Shown here: positions 26,138-36,419 of the stretch, piece after piece | Layout: each line of letters begins with the position of its first letter | Numbering within the stretch: the stretch's first letter is position 1 | NCBI RefSeq assembly: GCF_029269745.1 | Contig: NZ_JARJHT010000002.1 | Location: 744,001-808,000 of the forward strand | Origin: Polluticoccus soli | Lineage (GTDB): Bacteria > Bacteroidota > Bacteroidia > Chitinophagales > Chitinophagaceae | Direction of reading: 5' to 3' | Length of the DNA: 64,000 nt | The notes under the pieces: generated by a model | Seen by the model: the letters and a program-made list of their open reading frames with translations, nothing else | The model's database searches: none | What the model was told of the DNA's origin: nothing | Program-made: the position numbers and the translations under genes

Positions 26138-28189
26138 TTAGTAATTCAGCAGCCAACCTATCTTTTGAGCAACTTTATCGGCATTGGGCAGCATCTCTGC
26201 TTCCAGACCCATATTCATAGGCACAGCAGGCAGGTCAAGTGCACCAATGGTCTGCACAGGTGCATCCAGTTGCTGGAAGCAGTTTTGAGCAATACGACCG
26301 GCAAGCGCTTCACAGAATGAATTGCGCAGCTGCTCTTCGGTCAGTACTATAACCTTACCGTGCTTCTTAACAGTGCTGTAAATAAGTTCTTCGTCTAGTG
26401 GAAAAATGGTGCGTACGTCGATCACCTCTACCTGTCCAGGGTATTGCTTAGCGGCATTTTTGGCCCAGTATACGCCCATACCATAGGTGATGATACATAT
26501 CGACTCGCCGTTATCGATAGCCTCCTGGTTGGCTTCTAAAGCCACAGCTCCTTTACCAAACGGCAACACGTAGTCGCGGTCTGGTTCCACCATCTTGGCA
26601 TCGTCAGTACCTGGCACCTTGCTCCAATACAGGCCTTTGTGCTCCAGCATGATCACAGGGTTTGGATCGAGGAAAGCAGCCTTCATCAGGCCTTTGATAT
26701 CAGCTGCATTGCTGGGGTAAGCTATCTTGATACCTTTGATAGTAGCTAGGGTACTCTCAACGCTACCGCTATGGTAAGGTCCGCCGCCACCGTAGGCACC
26801 AATCGGTACGCGCACGATGCAGGATACCGGGAATTTGCCGCAGCTCAGATAGCAGCTCTTGCTGATCTCTGTTACCAGCTGGTTGATACCGGGGTATATA
26901 TAATCGGCAAACTGAACTTCAACTATTGGTTTAAGACCCACCGCGCTCATCCCTACGGTTGAACCGATGATATAGGCTTCCTGTATAGCAGTATTGAACA
27001 CGCGGCTGTCGCCGAACTTGTCAGCCAGCGTCGCCGCCTCGCGGAATACACCGCCAAGCCTGCGGCCTACATCTTGTCCATAGAAGAGAGCTTCGGGATA
27101 GTCCTGTAGTATCTCTTCAACGGCGTGCAATGCAGCATCCACCATAACAACTTTATCGCGGCCCTGCGGGGTGCGGGTGCCACGTTCTTCGGTCACAGGG
27201 TTGGGAGCAAATACGTGGTCGCTTACAGTAGAAGGATCGGGATCTTTGGCGGCTACCGCAGCTTCAAACTCGCTTTGAACAAAAGCTTTCTCCTGTTCTT
27301 CTATTTCGTCGAGCTGAGACTCTGAAATGCCCTTAGACAGTAACAGCTTGCGCAGCTTTGGTCCCGGATCATCGAGGTAGTGTTTATCAAGGTCTTCGTT
27401 GGTACGGTACCACTCTTTGCGCACACCAGAGGTATGGTGTCCTAACAGAGGGACCTTGGCATGCACCAGTATAGGCTTGCGCTCTTTACGCACCCAATTT
27501 ATGGTGTACTCCATGGTCTTGTACGAGTCAGCAAAGTCGCTGCCATTCACACGTACACGCTCCAGGCCCTTAAAGCCAGCTGCATACTCGTATGCATCCA
27601 TGGTACGAGCTTCATCACTGCTCACAGAGATGCCCCAGTCATTATCCTGCACCAGGTAGATGACAGGTAGTTGGTGTAGCACCGCAAACTGGAAGGCCTC
27701 GCTAACCTCGCCTTCAGTAACGCTGCCATCCCCCAATGAGCAAACAACTACCGGTGGAGTGGGATAGTTAATAAGCTTCTGGTCTTCTATGTATTGAATA
27801 CCTTGAGCAACGCCGGTTGTAGGTACAACCTGCATACCCGTAGCACTGCTCTGGTGTATGATCTTAGGAAAGTTGTCACGCCGGATGTTTGGGTGATTAT
27901 AGTAAGCACGTCCACCAGTGAAGGGATCGTCACCTTTGGCCAGCAATTGCAACATCAGCTCGTATGGACGATAGCCCATACCAAGCATGATACTCTCATC
28001 GCGATAATACGGGCTTACATAATCACAAGGCTGCAACAGAAAGCCGGTAGCCAGTTGGATAGCCTCGTGCCCACGTGATGTACTATGCACGTATTTGCAC
28101 ACCTGGCGGTTAGCGTCGTAAGTATCGGCCATGGCTCTGGCTGTCATCATCAGCCTGTAAGCCTTCAACAAGAGATCTTTTGATAGCAT
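26138..28189 (-). CDS. Fused alpha-beta E1 component of a 2-oxoacid dehydrogenase
   Basis: 683 residues from ATG 28189; the frame reaches a TTG nine codons up. The alpha half (about 1-325) binds thiamine diphosphate (CSLGDGSVTEGEVSEA, with the closing DNDWGIS). The beta half (about 355-683) starts VMVDAALHAVEEILQDYPEA and holds FNTAIQEAYIIGSTVGMSAVG and the potassium-site region. This fused form is common in Bacteroidota and resembles branched-chain 2-oxoacid dehydrogenase E1. It decarboxylates the keto acid and passes the acyl group to an E2 encoded elsewhere. Substrate not fixed by sequence. Confidence 0.9.
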   Translation of the reverse strand: MLSKDLLLKAYRLMMTARAMADTYDANRQVCKYVHSTSRGHEAIQLATGFLLQPCDYVSPYYRDESIMLGMGYRPYELMLQLLAKGDDPFTGGRAYYNHPNIRRDNFPKIIHQSSATGMQVVPTTGVAQGIQYIEDQKLINYPTPPVVVCSLGDGSVTEGEVSEAFQFAVLHQLPVIYLVQDNDWGISVSSDEARTMDAYEYAAGFKGLERVRVNGSDFADSYKTMEYTINWVRKERKPILVHAKVPLLGHHTSGVRKEWYRTNEDLDKHYLDDPGPKLRKLLLSKGISESQLDEIEEQEKAFVQSEFEAAVAAKDPDPSTVSDHVFAPNPVTEERGTRTPQGRDKVVMVDAALHAVEEILQDYPEALFYGQDVGRRLGGVFREAATLADKFGDSRVFNTAIQEAYIIGSTVGMSAVGLKPIVEVQFADYIYPGINQLVTEISKSCYLSCGKFPVSCIVRVPIGAYGGGGPYHSGSVESTLATIKGIKIAYPSNAADIKGLMKAAFLDPNPVIMLEHKGLYWSKVPGTDDAKMVEPDRDYVLPFGKGAVALEANQEAIDNGESICIITYGMGVYWAKNAAKQYPGQVEVIDVRTIFPLDEELIYSTVKKHGKVIVLTEEQLRNSFCEALAGRIAQNCFQQLDAPVQTIGALDLPAVPMNMGLEAEMLPNADKVAQKIGWLLNY

Positions 28190-28362
28190 GTTTTGTTCGC
28201 TGTAAAGCAGGCGCAAAAGTACATTTTTGCAATCATGCTGCCTACATATATATCAATCTTGATAAGTTTTATGTTGTAGGTTCTTTTGACGTCAAAATCA
28301 TATCCCGTTGAGAAACACAGACATATTTTATTTATTGTGCACTGAACCATTACGGGAAAACC

Positions 28363-28370
28363 TATTTTTG
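28363..28370 (+). promoter_or_regulatory. Promoter -7 element for the YfhO-like operon
   Basis: TATTTTTG, an exact TAnnTTTG, 19 bp before the ATG at 28390. The nearest -33-like TTG (28335-28337) is 25 bp away, longer than usual. Confidence 0.35.
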
Positions 28371-28389
28371 TCATCATTAAACAAACCGT

Positions 28390-30852
28390 ATGCAGTCTTT
28401 TGATTATAAAAAACTACTACCGCATGCCGCTATCATTGGCTTGTTTCTTTTGATCTCTCTGTTCTACTCATATCCCGCACTGAAGGGTGGAGTGTTGACT
28501 GCCAGCGATAACGTGTCGTGGAAGGCTATGTCACAGGAAGCCCGTGCCTGGTATGAGAAAACAGGTGAGAATACGCTTTGGAGCAATAGCATGTTTGGAG
28601 GCATGCCTACCTATACCTATTACATACCCAAATCAAATAATCTGGTGGGTGACATTCATAACTTCATTACCGAAGTATTGCCAAAGCCTGCATATTTTTT
28701 CTTCCTGTCCATGCTTGGATTCTATATCCTGATGTGTACCCTGCGTGTAAATCGCTGGCTGGGGGTCATTGGGGCATTTGCATTCACTTTTGCTACTTAT
28801 AATGTTGAGATCATTGCCACCGGTCATGAAACCAAAATGCTGGCCATGGCCTATATGCCTATGGTACTAAGCGGATTGCTGATAACGTATCGTGGCAATT
28901 ACCTCGCAGGAGGCGTGTTGCTCGGAGTGTCGTTTGCGCTCTTCAATGCTGCAGGTCATATTCAAATAGAATATTACTTCGGACTCATTACGGGGATTGC
29001 AGTTATTGCCTTTTTCATCCAGGCTATTAAGCAGGGACAGCTCAAACGTTTCTTTATCGCGTCCGCTGTTTCTTTGGCTGCTTTTGGTCTTGGTATCGCC
29101 ACTGGTATGGCAGGCATGCTTCCATTGCAGGAGTATTCTAAAGCCACCATGAGGGGTGGACAAAGTGAGCTTACATTCAACCACGACAAGGAAAAAGCGA
29201 AAACCGGTGGTGGACTTGACAAAGATTATGCGTTCCAATGGAGCAACGGCATTGGTGAAACATTCTGCATATTGATACCCGACCTGTATGGTTCATCGGG
29301 CAGCGAGCCCCTGGAAAAAGCACCGAAAGCAGGTGAGATCCTTTCCAGCGCGGGATACAACGCGGTACCGCTTTACTGGGGGCCACAACCTTTCCTTGCC
29401 GGCCCCGTTTATTTTGGTGCTATCGTTTGCTTCCTTTTCGTATTAGGATTGCTGGTAGTACGTAGCTACCATAAATGGTGGATACTCGCCGCCTGTATCT
29501 TAGGTATCATGATGTCGTGGGGTAAAAACCTTCCCGGCTTCAACTATTTCCTTTTTGACAACCTTCCGTTCTATAATAAGTTCCGTGCGCCCTCAACCTC
29601 ACTCATTATTCCGCAGTTCCTGTTCCCGCTGTTGGGCATCTGGGGGCTTGTAGAGATTATGAACCGTAAAGTAAGCAGCGAAGATCTATTGAAAAAACTG
29701 AAGATCGCTCTTGGTGTTACTGCTGGTCTCTGCTTATTGCTCGGCGTAGGTGGCAGCATGTTCTTCGATTTCACAAATGCCACAGAAACAAAATACCCGC
29801 AACAGTTGGTAGAAGCCCTGAAAGAAGATCGTGCGGATCTGGCGATGATGTCGGGCTTAAGAAGCGCTGTTTTTATCCTGCTAGCAGGAGGCCTCATTTG
29901 GGCATTTATAAAAGACAAGGTTAACGCTACAATTTTTACGGTTGGTATAGGTTTGCTGATGGTTGTCGACCTCGTTCCGGTAGCCAACAATTACCTGAAT
30001 GAAGATAACTACCAGGACCAGGCAGACTACGAAGCCCTCTTTCAGCCACGCCCTGTCGATCAGCAGATATTACAGGATAAAGATCCATACTACAGGGTGC
30101 TTGACCTGTCGCGCAACGTTTATAATGATGCCATGCAGTCTTACTTCCACAAAGCAATTGGTGGTTACTCGCCTGCCAAAATGGAAGTATACCAGGACCT
30201 GATAGATGTGCATATGAGCAATCCGTTCAACACAGAAGTATTGAACATGCTCAACACCAAATACATTATCTATAATGCAAGTGAGAATAATCCTGTTGCA
30301 CAGGTGAATAACACCGCAAATGGTAACGCGTGGTTTGTTGATAGCATTCAATGGGCTAAAACCGCAGACGAGGAGATATTATCAATGAAAGCGCAGGGGC
30401 TTGGTGACACCACGATCGTACCAAACCCATGGAATTCAAAACGCGTAGCTATTGTAAGAGAAAGCCACAGGTCAGAGATCGGCAATTATGTATTTGGAAA
30501 AGACAGTGCTGCCAGGATCGCACTCACCAAATATGGACTTAACGATCTCGAATATCAATCAAACAATAGCAAAGATGGCCTTGCCGTATTCTCGGATATA
30601 TACTATGACAAAGGATGGGAAGCATACGTGGATGGGAAGCAAGTGCCGATAACTCGCGTTGACTATCTGTTGCGTGCAGTCAAAGTACCTGCCGGTAATC
30701 ACAAGATCGAGTTCCACTTCCGTCCTAAAAGCTTTGAAACTGGTAACACAATAGCATTGATAAGCAGCTTACTGTTATTAGGTCTGGGTGTATTCGTACT
30801 GGTACAAATATTCAGGGGAAAGAAACCCAATCTCCCTGTTGAAGAACAATAA
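28390..30852 (+). CDS. YfhO-like multi-pass membrane protein (GT-C type)
   Basis: 820 residues. One membrane segment near the start is followed by an extracytoplasmic loop with FGGMPTYTYY, then about ten further segments to residue 540. A large soluble region (about 550-790) precedes a final segment (LISSLLLLGLGVFVLVQIF). The soluble part contains YYRVLDLSRNVYNDA and YDKGWEAYVDGK, the latter typical of the YfhO family. Members are thought to be glycosyltransferases that modify lipids or teichoic acids with sugars from lipid carriers. The stop overlaps the next start (TAATG), heading a four-gene run that includes a flippase. Confidence 0.85.
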   Translation: MQSFDYKKLLPHAAIIGLFLLISLFYSYPALKGGVLTASDNVSWKAMSQEARAWYEKTGENTLWSNSMFGGMPTYTYYIPKSNNLVGDIHNFITEVLPKPAYFFFLSMLGFYILMCTLRVNRWLGVIGAFAFTFATYNVEIIATGHETKMLAMAYMPMVLSGLLITYRGNYLAGGVLLGVSFALFNAAGHIQIEYYFGLITGIAVIAFFIQAIKQGQLKRFFIASAVSLAAFGLGIATGMAGMLPLQEYSKATMRGGQSELTFNHDKEKAKTGGGLDKDYAFQWSNGIGETFCILIPDLYGSSGSEPLEKAPKAGEILSSAGYNAVPLYWGPQPFLAGPVYFGAIVCFLFVLGLLVVRSYHKWWILAACILGIMMSWGKNLPGFNYFLFDNLPFYNKFRAPSTSLIIPQFLFPLLGIWGLVEIMNRKVSSEDLLKKLKIALGVTAGLCLLLGVGGSMFFDFTNATETKYPQQLVEALKEDRADLAMMSGLRSAVFILLAGGLIWAFIKDKVNATIFTVGIGLLMVVDLVPVANNYLNEDNYQDQADYEALFQPRPVDQQILQDKDPYYRVLDLSRNVYNDAMQSYFHKAIGGYSPAKMEVYQDLIDVHMSNPFNTEVLNMLNTKYIIYNASENNPVAQVNNTANGNAWFVDSIQWAKTADEEILSMKAQGLGDTTIVPNPWNSKRVAIVRESHRSEIGNYVFGKDSAARIALTKYGLNDLEYQSNNSKDGLAVFSDIYYDKGWEAYVDGKQVPITRVDYLLRAVKVPAGNHKIEFHFRPKSFETGNTIALISSLLLLGLGVFVLVQIFRGKKPNLPVEEQ

Positions 30853-31382
30853 TGGCAATACCTGACGTCATAAGAAGGAATTTAGGCCTGCGAAAGGAAA
30901 TGAGTGTGGGTTTTTACCTCACTGATTTCCTTTTCAGGAAAATCTTACGCCAAAATTCCGGTGTTACCTGGCCCATTCATCATACCAGTATTATTCATTG
31001 TCCGGAGCGGATCACCAGGGGAAAAAATGTATTTCCGGGCGACTCCCCCGGTGTATACATCAACGCCAACAACGGTATCCGCATTGGCGACTACACTAAC
31101 ATAGGTCCTAACGTTGGGCTGGTGTCTTCCAATCACGATTTTGTGAACAACGAAGCATACACACCCGCTGATGGCATCGATATTGGTGCCTACTGTTGGA
31201 TCGGAATGGGTGCGGTCGTGTTGCCGTCCGTAAAACTGGGCGATTTCACCATTGTGGGTGCGGGCGCTGTGGTTACCAAGAGTTTTACTGAAGGATATTG
31301 CGTGATAGCAGGCAACCCTGCGCGGATCATCAAACAACTAAACAAAACCGAATGTGAAGCTTTTGCAGCAGGAAGGAAATAA
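30852..31382 (+). CDS. Hexapeptide-repeat acyltransferase
   Basis: 176 residues. The left-handed beta-helix is formed by repeats such as GVYINANNGIRIGDYTNIGPNVG and ICGA-type IDIGAYCWIGMGAVVLPSV, followed by VGAGAVVTKSF and the typical closing CVIAGNPARIIK. A His in SSNHDFVN is a likely catalytic residue. Trimeric O-acetyltransferases of this type modify sugars. It overlaps YfhO by one base and the flippase gene by 29 bp, so it probably decorates the same glycan. Confidence 0.85.
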   Translation: MAIPDVIRRNLGLRKEMSVGFYLTDFLFRKILRQNSGVTWPIHHTSIIHCPERITRGKNVFPGDSPGVYINANNGIRIGDYTNIGPNVGLVSSNHDFVNNEAYTPADGIDIGAYCWIGMGAVVLPSVKLGDFTIVGAGAVVTKSFTEGYCVIAGNPARIIKQLNKTECEAFAAGRK

Positions 31383-32802
31383 CTCTTTTGTTACCAACTC
31401 GCTTTTTATTTTCCTGGTAAGGTTCTTTCCTTCGCTGGCCAATCTTCTCATTGTTATTGCTTTCTCCCGTTATCTTGACCGCGCTGAGTACGGCATCTAT
31501 CAAGAGTTTTGGGTTCGTTTGCAGGTATTAAGCACTGTGGCCTGTGTCGGCCTGCAGGCTTTCCTGGTAACCTATCAACCAGTGTTGGTAGCAGCCATGA
31601 TCCGAAGCCTTTCGGTCAAATCAATATTTAAACTAATTGGCTGGATCTGTTTTTGCGCAGCTGTACTCGCCGCCATGCAGGCCGACAACTTCAACTGGAC
31701 AATGGCCTTCGCCTTCCTGGTGATCTATTCATTATCTATTATTCTCGAGTCTGTACTCATCAGCTTCCGACAGTATGGCATACTTGTATTTTCAAACCTT
31801 ATTTACACCGTACTCTTCTGCATCGCGCACTGGCTGGTGTTGAGCGAAAGGTGGAGCATTGAAAAGCTGTTCAGTATATTGTTGATATTGGTAGCCGCTA
31901 AACTATTGGCGACATACATCGCCTTTAAAAAGGCATTGGCGGGAATGCCTGCACTTAGCAACTCCTACGATCTCCGAAGTGCAAAAACGCTCTGGGCCCA
32001 TCTCGGCGTTTATGACATTTCCCAGATACTCTTCCGATGGATCGATAAGTTCATTATCACGCTTATTTTCACAGATGAGCTGTCCGCGATCTACTATAAT
32101 GGCTCGCTGGAAATACCTTTTCTACCGCTACTATTAGGAGCTGTAGGTAGTGCTGCACTCATGCAGCTTTCAGGATTAGGTGATCACGATAAAAGCGTGG
32201 AGAATGCAATTTCAGTGGTTAACCGTTCCGGTAAAGTCCTGTCATCGATTGTATTTCCCTTGTTCTTTTTCTTCCTTGTGTTTCGCAAAGAACTGTTCTT
32301 GGTATTGCTCAGTGATAAATACCTGCAATCCGTCCCCATTTTTGCCATGGCGATACTGGCTATGCCTCTAAAAACTTATAGCTTTACTACTATTCTTCAA
32401 AACCGTCACAGGGGCGATATAATCAATAAAGGCGCAGTATTTGATCTGGTTCTCGCACTGGTTTTGATGTACCCATTATACATTGCTATGGGCTTGCCCG
32501 GGGTAGCACTTAGCTTTGTCATTAGCACCTACCTGCAAGCGGGATATTATCTTTATCATTCGGGGCGGGAATTGAGAGTTTCACCTGTTAAGCTGATCCC
32601 GGCAGTTAGCTGGAGCATAAAACTTATAGTTTTTGCTTCTTCCTTTATTGCGCTCTATTATCTCTTCGCGGCAAACTATTCACCCGAAATTGTGCTAGTT
32701 TTAGGAAGCTCATTTTTGGTGTTTGTGAGTGTGGTGTCTTTGTACATTGAGCTAATAGTAGAAAAAAGAAAGCATGATGCAGCCGAAGAGATCCAGATTT
32801 AA
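31354..32802 (+). CDS. Wzx-like polysaccharide flippase (MATE/MVF fold)
   Basis: 482 residues from a GTG at 31354, which overlaps the acyltransferase by 29 bp; no ATG lies near. About 13-14 membrane segments run through the whole length, opening with FIFLVRFFPSLANLLIVIAFSRYLDRAEYGIYQEFW, a common start in lipid-linked oligosaccharide flippases. It should move a glycan-lipid across the inner membrane. Next to YfhO and an acyltransferase this makes a small glycan-export cluster without its own glycosyltransferases in view. Confidence 0.75.
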   Translation: MKLLQQEGNNSFVTNSLFIFLVRFFPSLANLLIVIAFSRYLDRAEYGIYQEFWVRLQVLSTVACVGLQAFLVTYQPVLVAAMIRSLSVKSIFKLIGWICFCAAVLAAMQADNFNWTMAFAFLVIYSLSIILESVLISFRQYGILVFSNLIYTVLFCIAHWLVLSERWSIEKLFSILLILVAAKLLATYIAFKKALAGMPALSNSYDLRSAKTLWAHLGVYDISQILFRWIDKFIITLIFTDELSAIYYNGSLEIPFLPLLLGAVGSAALMQLSGLGDHDKSVENAISVVNRSGKVLSSIVFPLFFFFLVFRKELFLVLLSDKYLQSVPIFAMAILAMPLKTYSFTTILQNRHRGDIINKGAVFDLVLALVLMYPLYIAMGLPGVALSFVISTYLQAGYYLYHSGRELRVSPVKLIPAVSWSIKLIVFASSFIALYYLFAANYSPEIVLVLGSSFLVFVSVVSLYIELIVEKRKHDAAEEIQI

Positions 32803-33757
32803 AAGCATCGAAAATACCGGCTTCAGTACCAGTAACAATACTGAAGGAGGTCGCCTGACCAACAAAGACGGCTCGATCAATCTACATAAGACAGGTATAC
32901 CTTTTTGGCGAAGGACCAGCCTATACCATTTGCTTTTGCGCATGAAACGGTGGAAGTTCTTCCTATCTGTGTTTCTGTTTTATACAGTAATGAATATACT
33001 GTTTGCGAGTGTCTATCTGATTATTGGCATTGAAAATCTGAAAGGCATACACGATGACAAAAATCTGCTTAATAACTTTCAACAGGCGTTCTTTTTCAGC
33101 TCGCAGACATTAACCACTGTTGGCTATGGGCACATTAGCCCAGTGAGTTTAGGCGCAAACATAGTTGCATCCCTGGAATCGTTTATTGGCATCCTTTCTT
33201 TCGCCCTCGTTACCGGTTTGTTGTACGGACGTTTTACCCGGCCAAAGGCATATATCATGTTCAGCAGGAATCTGCTTGTGGCACCGCATAAAGGACAACG
33301 TGCTATTATGGTGCGGCTAGCTACGTACAAAGACAATCACCTAACAGATGTCGAGGCACAAGTGACATTGTCGATGTACACAGGTGTTGACGATAAAAAA
33401 GTGCGCCAGTTTTTTGGTTTGCCACTCGAAATAAAAAAGATCAACTCATTGGCGCTAAGCTGGACCTTAGTGCACCTTATAGATGAAGAAAGTCCCTTAT
33501 ACGGTGTAAGCTATGAAGACATGCGCGACGCCGACCTCGAATTTCTTTATCACATAAAAGGATTTGACGATCATTTTTCTAATACTGTGCAGCAGCGCAC
33601 GTCGTACGTCTTCTCAGAGATCGCATATGGTGCAAAATTCACACCTGCATTTCATCGTTCTGGAGACAGCACAACCACGATACTTGAACTCGATAGGTTG
33701 AGTGAATACAAAGATGTGGAGCTGCCAGACGTGGAAAAATCAGCCATTAACCCGTAA
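32774..33757 (+). CDS. KirBac-type inward-rectifier potassium channel
   Basis: 327 residues. A cytoplasmic N-terminal arm with a slide-helix region (GIPFWRRTSLYHLLL), membrane helix M1 (about 60-82), pore helix and filter (TLTTVGYGH near 115), and M2 (about 125-150, FIGILSFALVTGLLYGRF) are all present. The C-terminal Ig-like cytoplasmic domain (about 160-300) completes the Kir layout (RAIMVRLATYKDNHLTDVEAQ). The GYG filter gives potassium selectivity. The gene overlaps the flippase by 29 bp, which suggests cotranscription, an odd partner for glycan export. Confidence 0.93.
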   Translation: MMQPKRSRFKSIENTGFSTSNNTEGGRLTNKDGSINLHKTGIPFWRRTSLYHLLLRMKRWKFFLSVFLFYTVMNILFASVYLIIGIENLKGIHDDKNLLNNFQQAFFFSSQTLTTVGYGHISPVSLGANIVASLESFIGILSFALVTGLLYGRFTRPKAYIMFSRNLLVAPHKGQRAIMVRLATYKDNHLTDVEAQVTLSMYTGVDDKKVRQFFGLPLEIKKINSLALSWTLVHLIDEESPLYGVSYEDMRDADLEFLYHIKGFDDHFSNTVQQRTSYVFSEIAYGAKFTPAFHRSGDSTTTILELDRLSEYKDVELPDVEKSAINP

Positions 33758-33766
33758 ATTCGCAAT

Positions 33767-35002
33767 ATGATAGGCACTTCTCACATATCGGCACTTACCC
33801 AAAAATACCTGGACCAGGAAGAACGTTTCGGAGCACACAACTACCACCCCTTACCCGTTGTATTGAATCGTGCGTCAGGCGTTTTTGTTTGGGATGTTGA
33901 CGATAAGAAGTACTATGATTTCCTGTCGGCCTATTCTGCAGTGAACCATGGTCATTGCCACCCAAAGATCATCGCAGCTTTTATCGAACAGGCACAAAAG
34001 CTGACGCTTACATCACGCGCCTTCCATAACGATGTGATGGCTGAATACACCGAGTATATCACCAGCTATTTTGGTTATGACAAAGTACTGCCTATGAACA
34101 CCGGCGTAGAGGCAGTGGAAACCGCTTTGAAACTTGCTCGCAAATGGGCTTACGAAGTGAAAGGGGTGGAGGAGAACAAAGCGAAGATCCTGGTTTGTGC
34201 ACAGAACTTCCATGGTCGTACACTCAACGTAGTCTCGTTCAGCACAGACCCATCTGCCAAAAACAACTTTGGGCCGTTTACTCCTGGTTACGAAGTAGTA
34301 GAATACAATAATATTGCTGCACTTCAAGCAGCACTTCAGGATAAGAATGTTGCTGCCTTTCTTGCAGAACCAATTCAGGGCGAGGCTGGGGTAGTAGTGC
34401 CCGACGAAGGTTACCTCAGCACGGCAGCTGCCATGTGTCGCGAAGCCAATGTACTGTTTATTGCAGATGAGATACAAACCGGTCTTGCACGCACAGGTAA
34501 AATGCTTGCTTGTGATCATGAGAATGTACGTCCTGACATACTGATATTAGGCAAAGCACTTTCTGGTGGTACTATGCCAGTATCTGCAGTACTGGCCGAT
34601 GATGAGATCATGCTCACGATCAGGCCGGGAGAACACGGTTCCACTTATGGCGGTAATCCTCTGGCTTGTAAAGTAGCTATCACTGCATTGCAGGTTTTGA
34701 AGGATGAGAAGCTGGCGGAGAATGCTGCGATACAAGGCGAATACCTGCGCTCAAAACTAAAAGCGCTCAACAATCCTCATGTCTCCATCATCCGTGGCAA
34801 GGGGTTACTCAATGCTATTGTAATCGATCACGTTAACAAAGATGCGGCATGGGATCTGTGCCTCCATTTGAAAGACAACGGCCTGCTTGCTAAACCTACA
34901 CACGGCGATAAGATACGCTTCGCACCTCCACTGGTGATTACCCGTGAAGAGATGGATGACTGTATCAGTATTATTTCTAAAAGCCTGCAAGCTATTTCAT
35001 GA
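33767..35002 (+). CDS. rocD: Ornithine--oxo-acid transaminase
   Basis: 411 residues, a class III PLP aminotransferase. It begins with [18 protein letters not shown], typical of ornithine aminotransferase, followed by [51 protein letters not shown] and the PLP lysine in [10 protein letters not shown] near residue 262. It converts ornithine and 2-oxoglutarate into glutamate semialdehyde and glutamate. It follows the channel gene by 9 bp and its stop overlaps the next start (ATGA), so the unit may run on. Confidence 0.93.
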   Translation: MIGTSHISALTQKYLDQEERFGAHNYHPLPVVLNRASGVFVWDVDDKKYYDFLSAYSAVNHGHCHPKIIAAFIEQAQKLTLTSRAFHNDVMAEYTEYITSYFGYDKVLPMNTGVEAVETALKLARKWAYEVKGVEENKAKILVCAQNFHGRTLNVVSFSTDPSAKNNFGPFTPGYEVVEYNNIAALQAALQDKNVAAFLAEPIQGEAGVVVPDEGYLSTAAAMCREANVLFIADEIQTGLARTGKMLACDHENVRPDILILGKALSGGTMPVSAVLADDEIMLTIRPGEHGSTYGGNPLACKVAITALQVLKDEKLAENAAIQGEYLRSKLKALNNPHVSIIRGKGLLNAIVIDHVNKDAAWDLCLHLKDNGLLAKPTHGDKIRFAPPLVITREEMDDCISIISKSLQAIS

Positions 35003-35625
35003 TCAAACCGCCTGAACAAAAAGCGGTTACCGAACCTGTAATTGATATTCTAGTTGGTATCTCCGACGGACTGGTAGTTCCATTTGCGTTGGCCACCGCC
35101 GTCAGCCGAATTACAATAAACACTATGACTGTGATCGGCTGGACGCTGGCTGCAATTGTAGTCGGCTCAGTGTCAATGGCACTAGGTAGCTATTTTGCTG
35201 CTAAAGAAGACGATCATGACCTAACGCACGAACAGCATTTGATGGAAAACCTCGAGTTGGAACCTGAAGTGGTCAGTGCGATATCGGAAGAAACGAAACA
35301 GGGCCAGCAGCAATGGGAAGAGTTGGCTGCGCAATATGGTTTATCACCTTCTTTTGATGCTGCTAAAGCCAGGAACAGTGCTTTCAATATTGGCCTTGCT
35401 TACGCGTTTGGAGGATTGATACCATTGATCCCATTTTTTTTTACAGCTTCAGTTCAGCAAGGTTTCAAGCTATCGGTGATCTCAACAGCTATTTGTCTAC
35501 TGGTTTTCGGATTTTTGAAAGGACGTTACACGAGCCAAAATGCGATAAACACCGCATTCATCCATATTCTAAGAGGAGCTACTGCGGCGGTAGCCGCGTA
35601 CGTTGTTGCGGGGTTATTTACTTAG
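34999..35625 (+). CDS. VIT1/CCC1-family metal transporter
   Basis: 208 residues. Five membrane segments: two near the start (about 15-70, [18 protein letters not shown] and [20 protein letters not shown]) and three at the end (about 125-205). Between them is an acidic cytoplasmic region (about 70-115, [21 protein letters not shown]) that in this family binds metal. The [13 protein letters not shown] motif is the family's mark. Members export or store iron or manganese. Start overlaps rocD's stop by 4 bp; its own end overlaps truA by 8 bp. Confidence 0.88.
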   Translation: MIKPPEQKAVTEPVIDILVGISDGLVVPFALATAVSRITINTMTVIGWTLAAIVVGSVSMALGSYFAAKEDDHDLTHEQHLMENLELEPEVVSAISEETKQGQQQWEELAAQYGLSPSFDAAKARNSAFNIGLAYAFGGLIPLIPFFFTASVQQGFKLSVISTAICLLVFGFLKGRYTSQNAINTAFIHILRGATAAVAAYVVAGLFT

Positions 35626-36382
35626 CGTCCTTTACTTCTGTGAGCTGACCTTTCGGGTAAGTAATATCTTCAAGATATAGGCCGTGTCCGGCTACACTAA
35701 AATCTGCTTTGGTGCAATCGCGCCCTTCAATTATCTGTCTGAATGCAGCTGTATCGCAACGGCCACGCGCAACCTGCAGCTGTGTTCCTACCAGTCCCCG
35801 TACCATGCCTCGCAAAAAGCGGTTGGCCTCAACTATATAGTGTAGCTCGGTTTCGTGCTGCTCCCAATAAGATTGAAGGATGGTACACTTAAATGTCCTT
35901 GTTTGTGTATTTCGCTTGGAGAAGGTCTCGAAATCTGTATACTCTTTAATGATCGCAGCTGTTTCCTGTAGTGCCGCTACATTGATAGTATACGGAAAAT
36001 ACAATGCACGGTTCACCAGGAACGGATCCTTTTTTGAATATATCCTGTATCGATATCGCCTGCTTATAGCTGCAAAACGTGCGTTGAACTCCGGATCGTG
36101 GGTTTGAAACATACGACTCACCGACAGCGTTGGGGGCAGTATTGCATTTAACTTATAGAGAAATGCAGGATGCAGTGGCGCTTCAAAATCGAAATGATAA
36201 TAATTACACAGTGCGTGAACACCTTCGTCGGTACGGCTGGCGCCGAATGATATCACCTCTTTTCTTAGGAGCGTAGACAGTGATTTGTTGATAGCGAGCT
36301 GTACGGTAGGCAAATCGCCCTGTAACTGGGAACCATGAAATGCAGTACCATCATATTTAACCTCAAGAAAATAGCGCGCCAT
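35618..36382 (-). CDS. truA: tRNA pseudouridine synthase A
   Basis: 254 residues from the ATG at 36382 (MARYFLEVKYDGTAFHG), the standard TruA opening; the frame runs 20 codons further with unrelated sequence. The catalytic Asp is in GASRTDEGVHA near residue 53. The later NRFLRGMVRGLVGT helps form the tRNA-binding cleft. It makes pseudouridine at positions 38-40 of the anticodon arm. Convergent overlap of 8 bp with the transporter gene. Confidence 0.95.
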   Translation of the reverse strand: MARYFLEVKYDGTAFHGSQLQGDLPTVQLAINKSLSTLLRKEVISFGASRTDEGVHALCNYYHFDFEAPLHPAFLYKLNAILPPTLSVSRMFQTHDPEFNARFAAISRRYRYRIYSKKDPFLVNRALYFPYTINVAALQETAAIIKEYTDFETFSKRNTQTRTFKCTILQSYWEQHETELHYIVEANRFLRGMVRGLVGTQLQVARGRCDTAAFRQIIEGRDCTKADFSVAGHGLYLEDITYPKGQLTEVKDAK

Positions 36383-36419
36383 AACAGGCAGCAAAAATAA
36401 CGTTGTGGCGGCGTAATAC

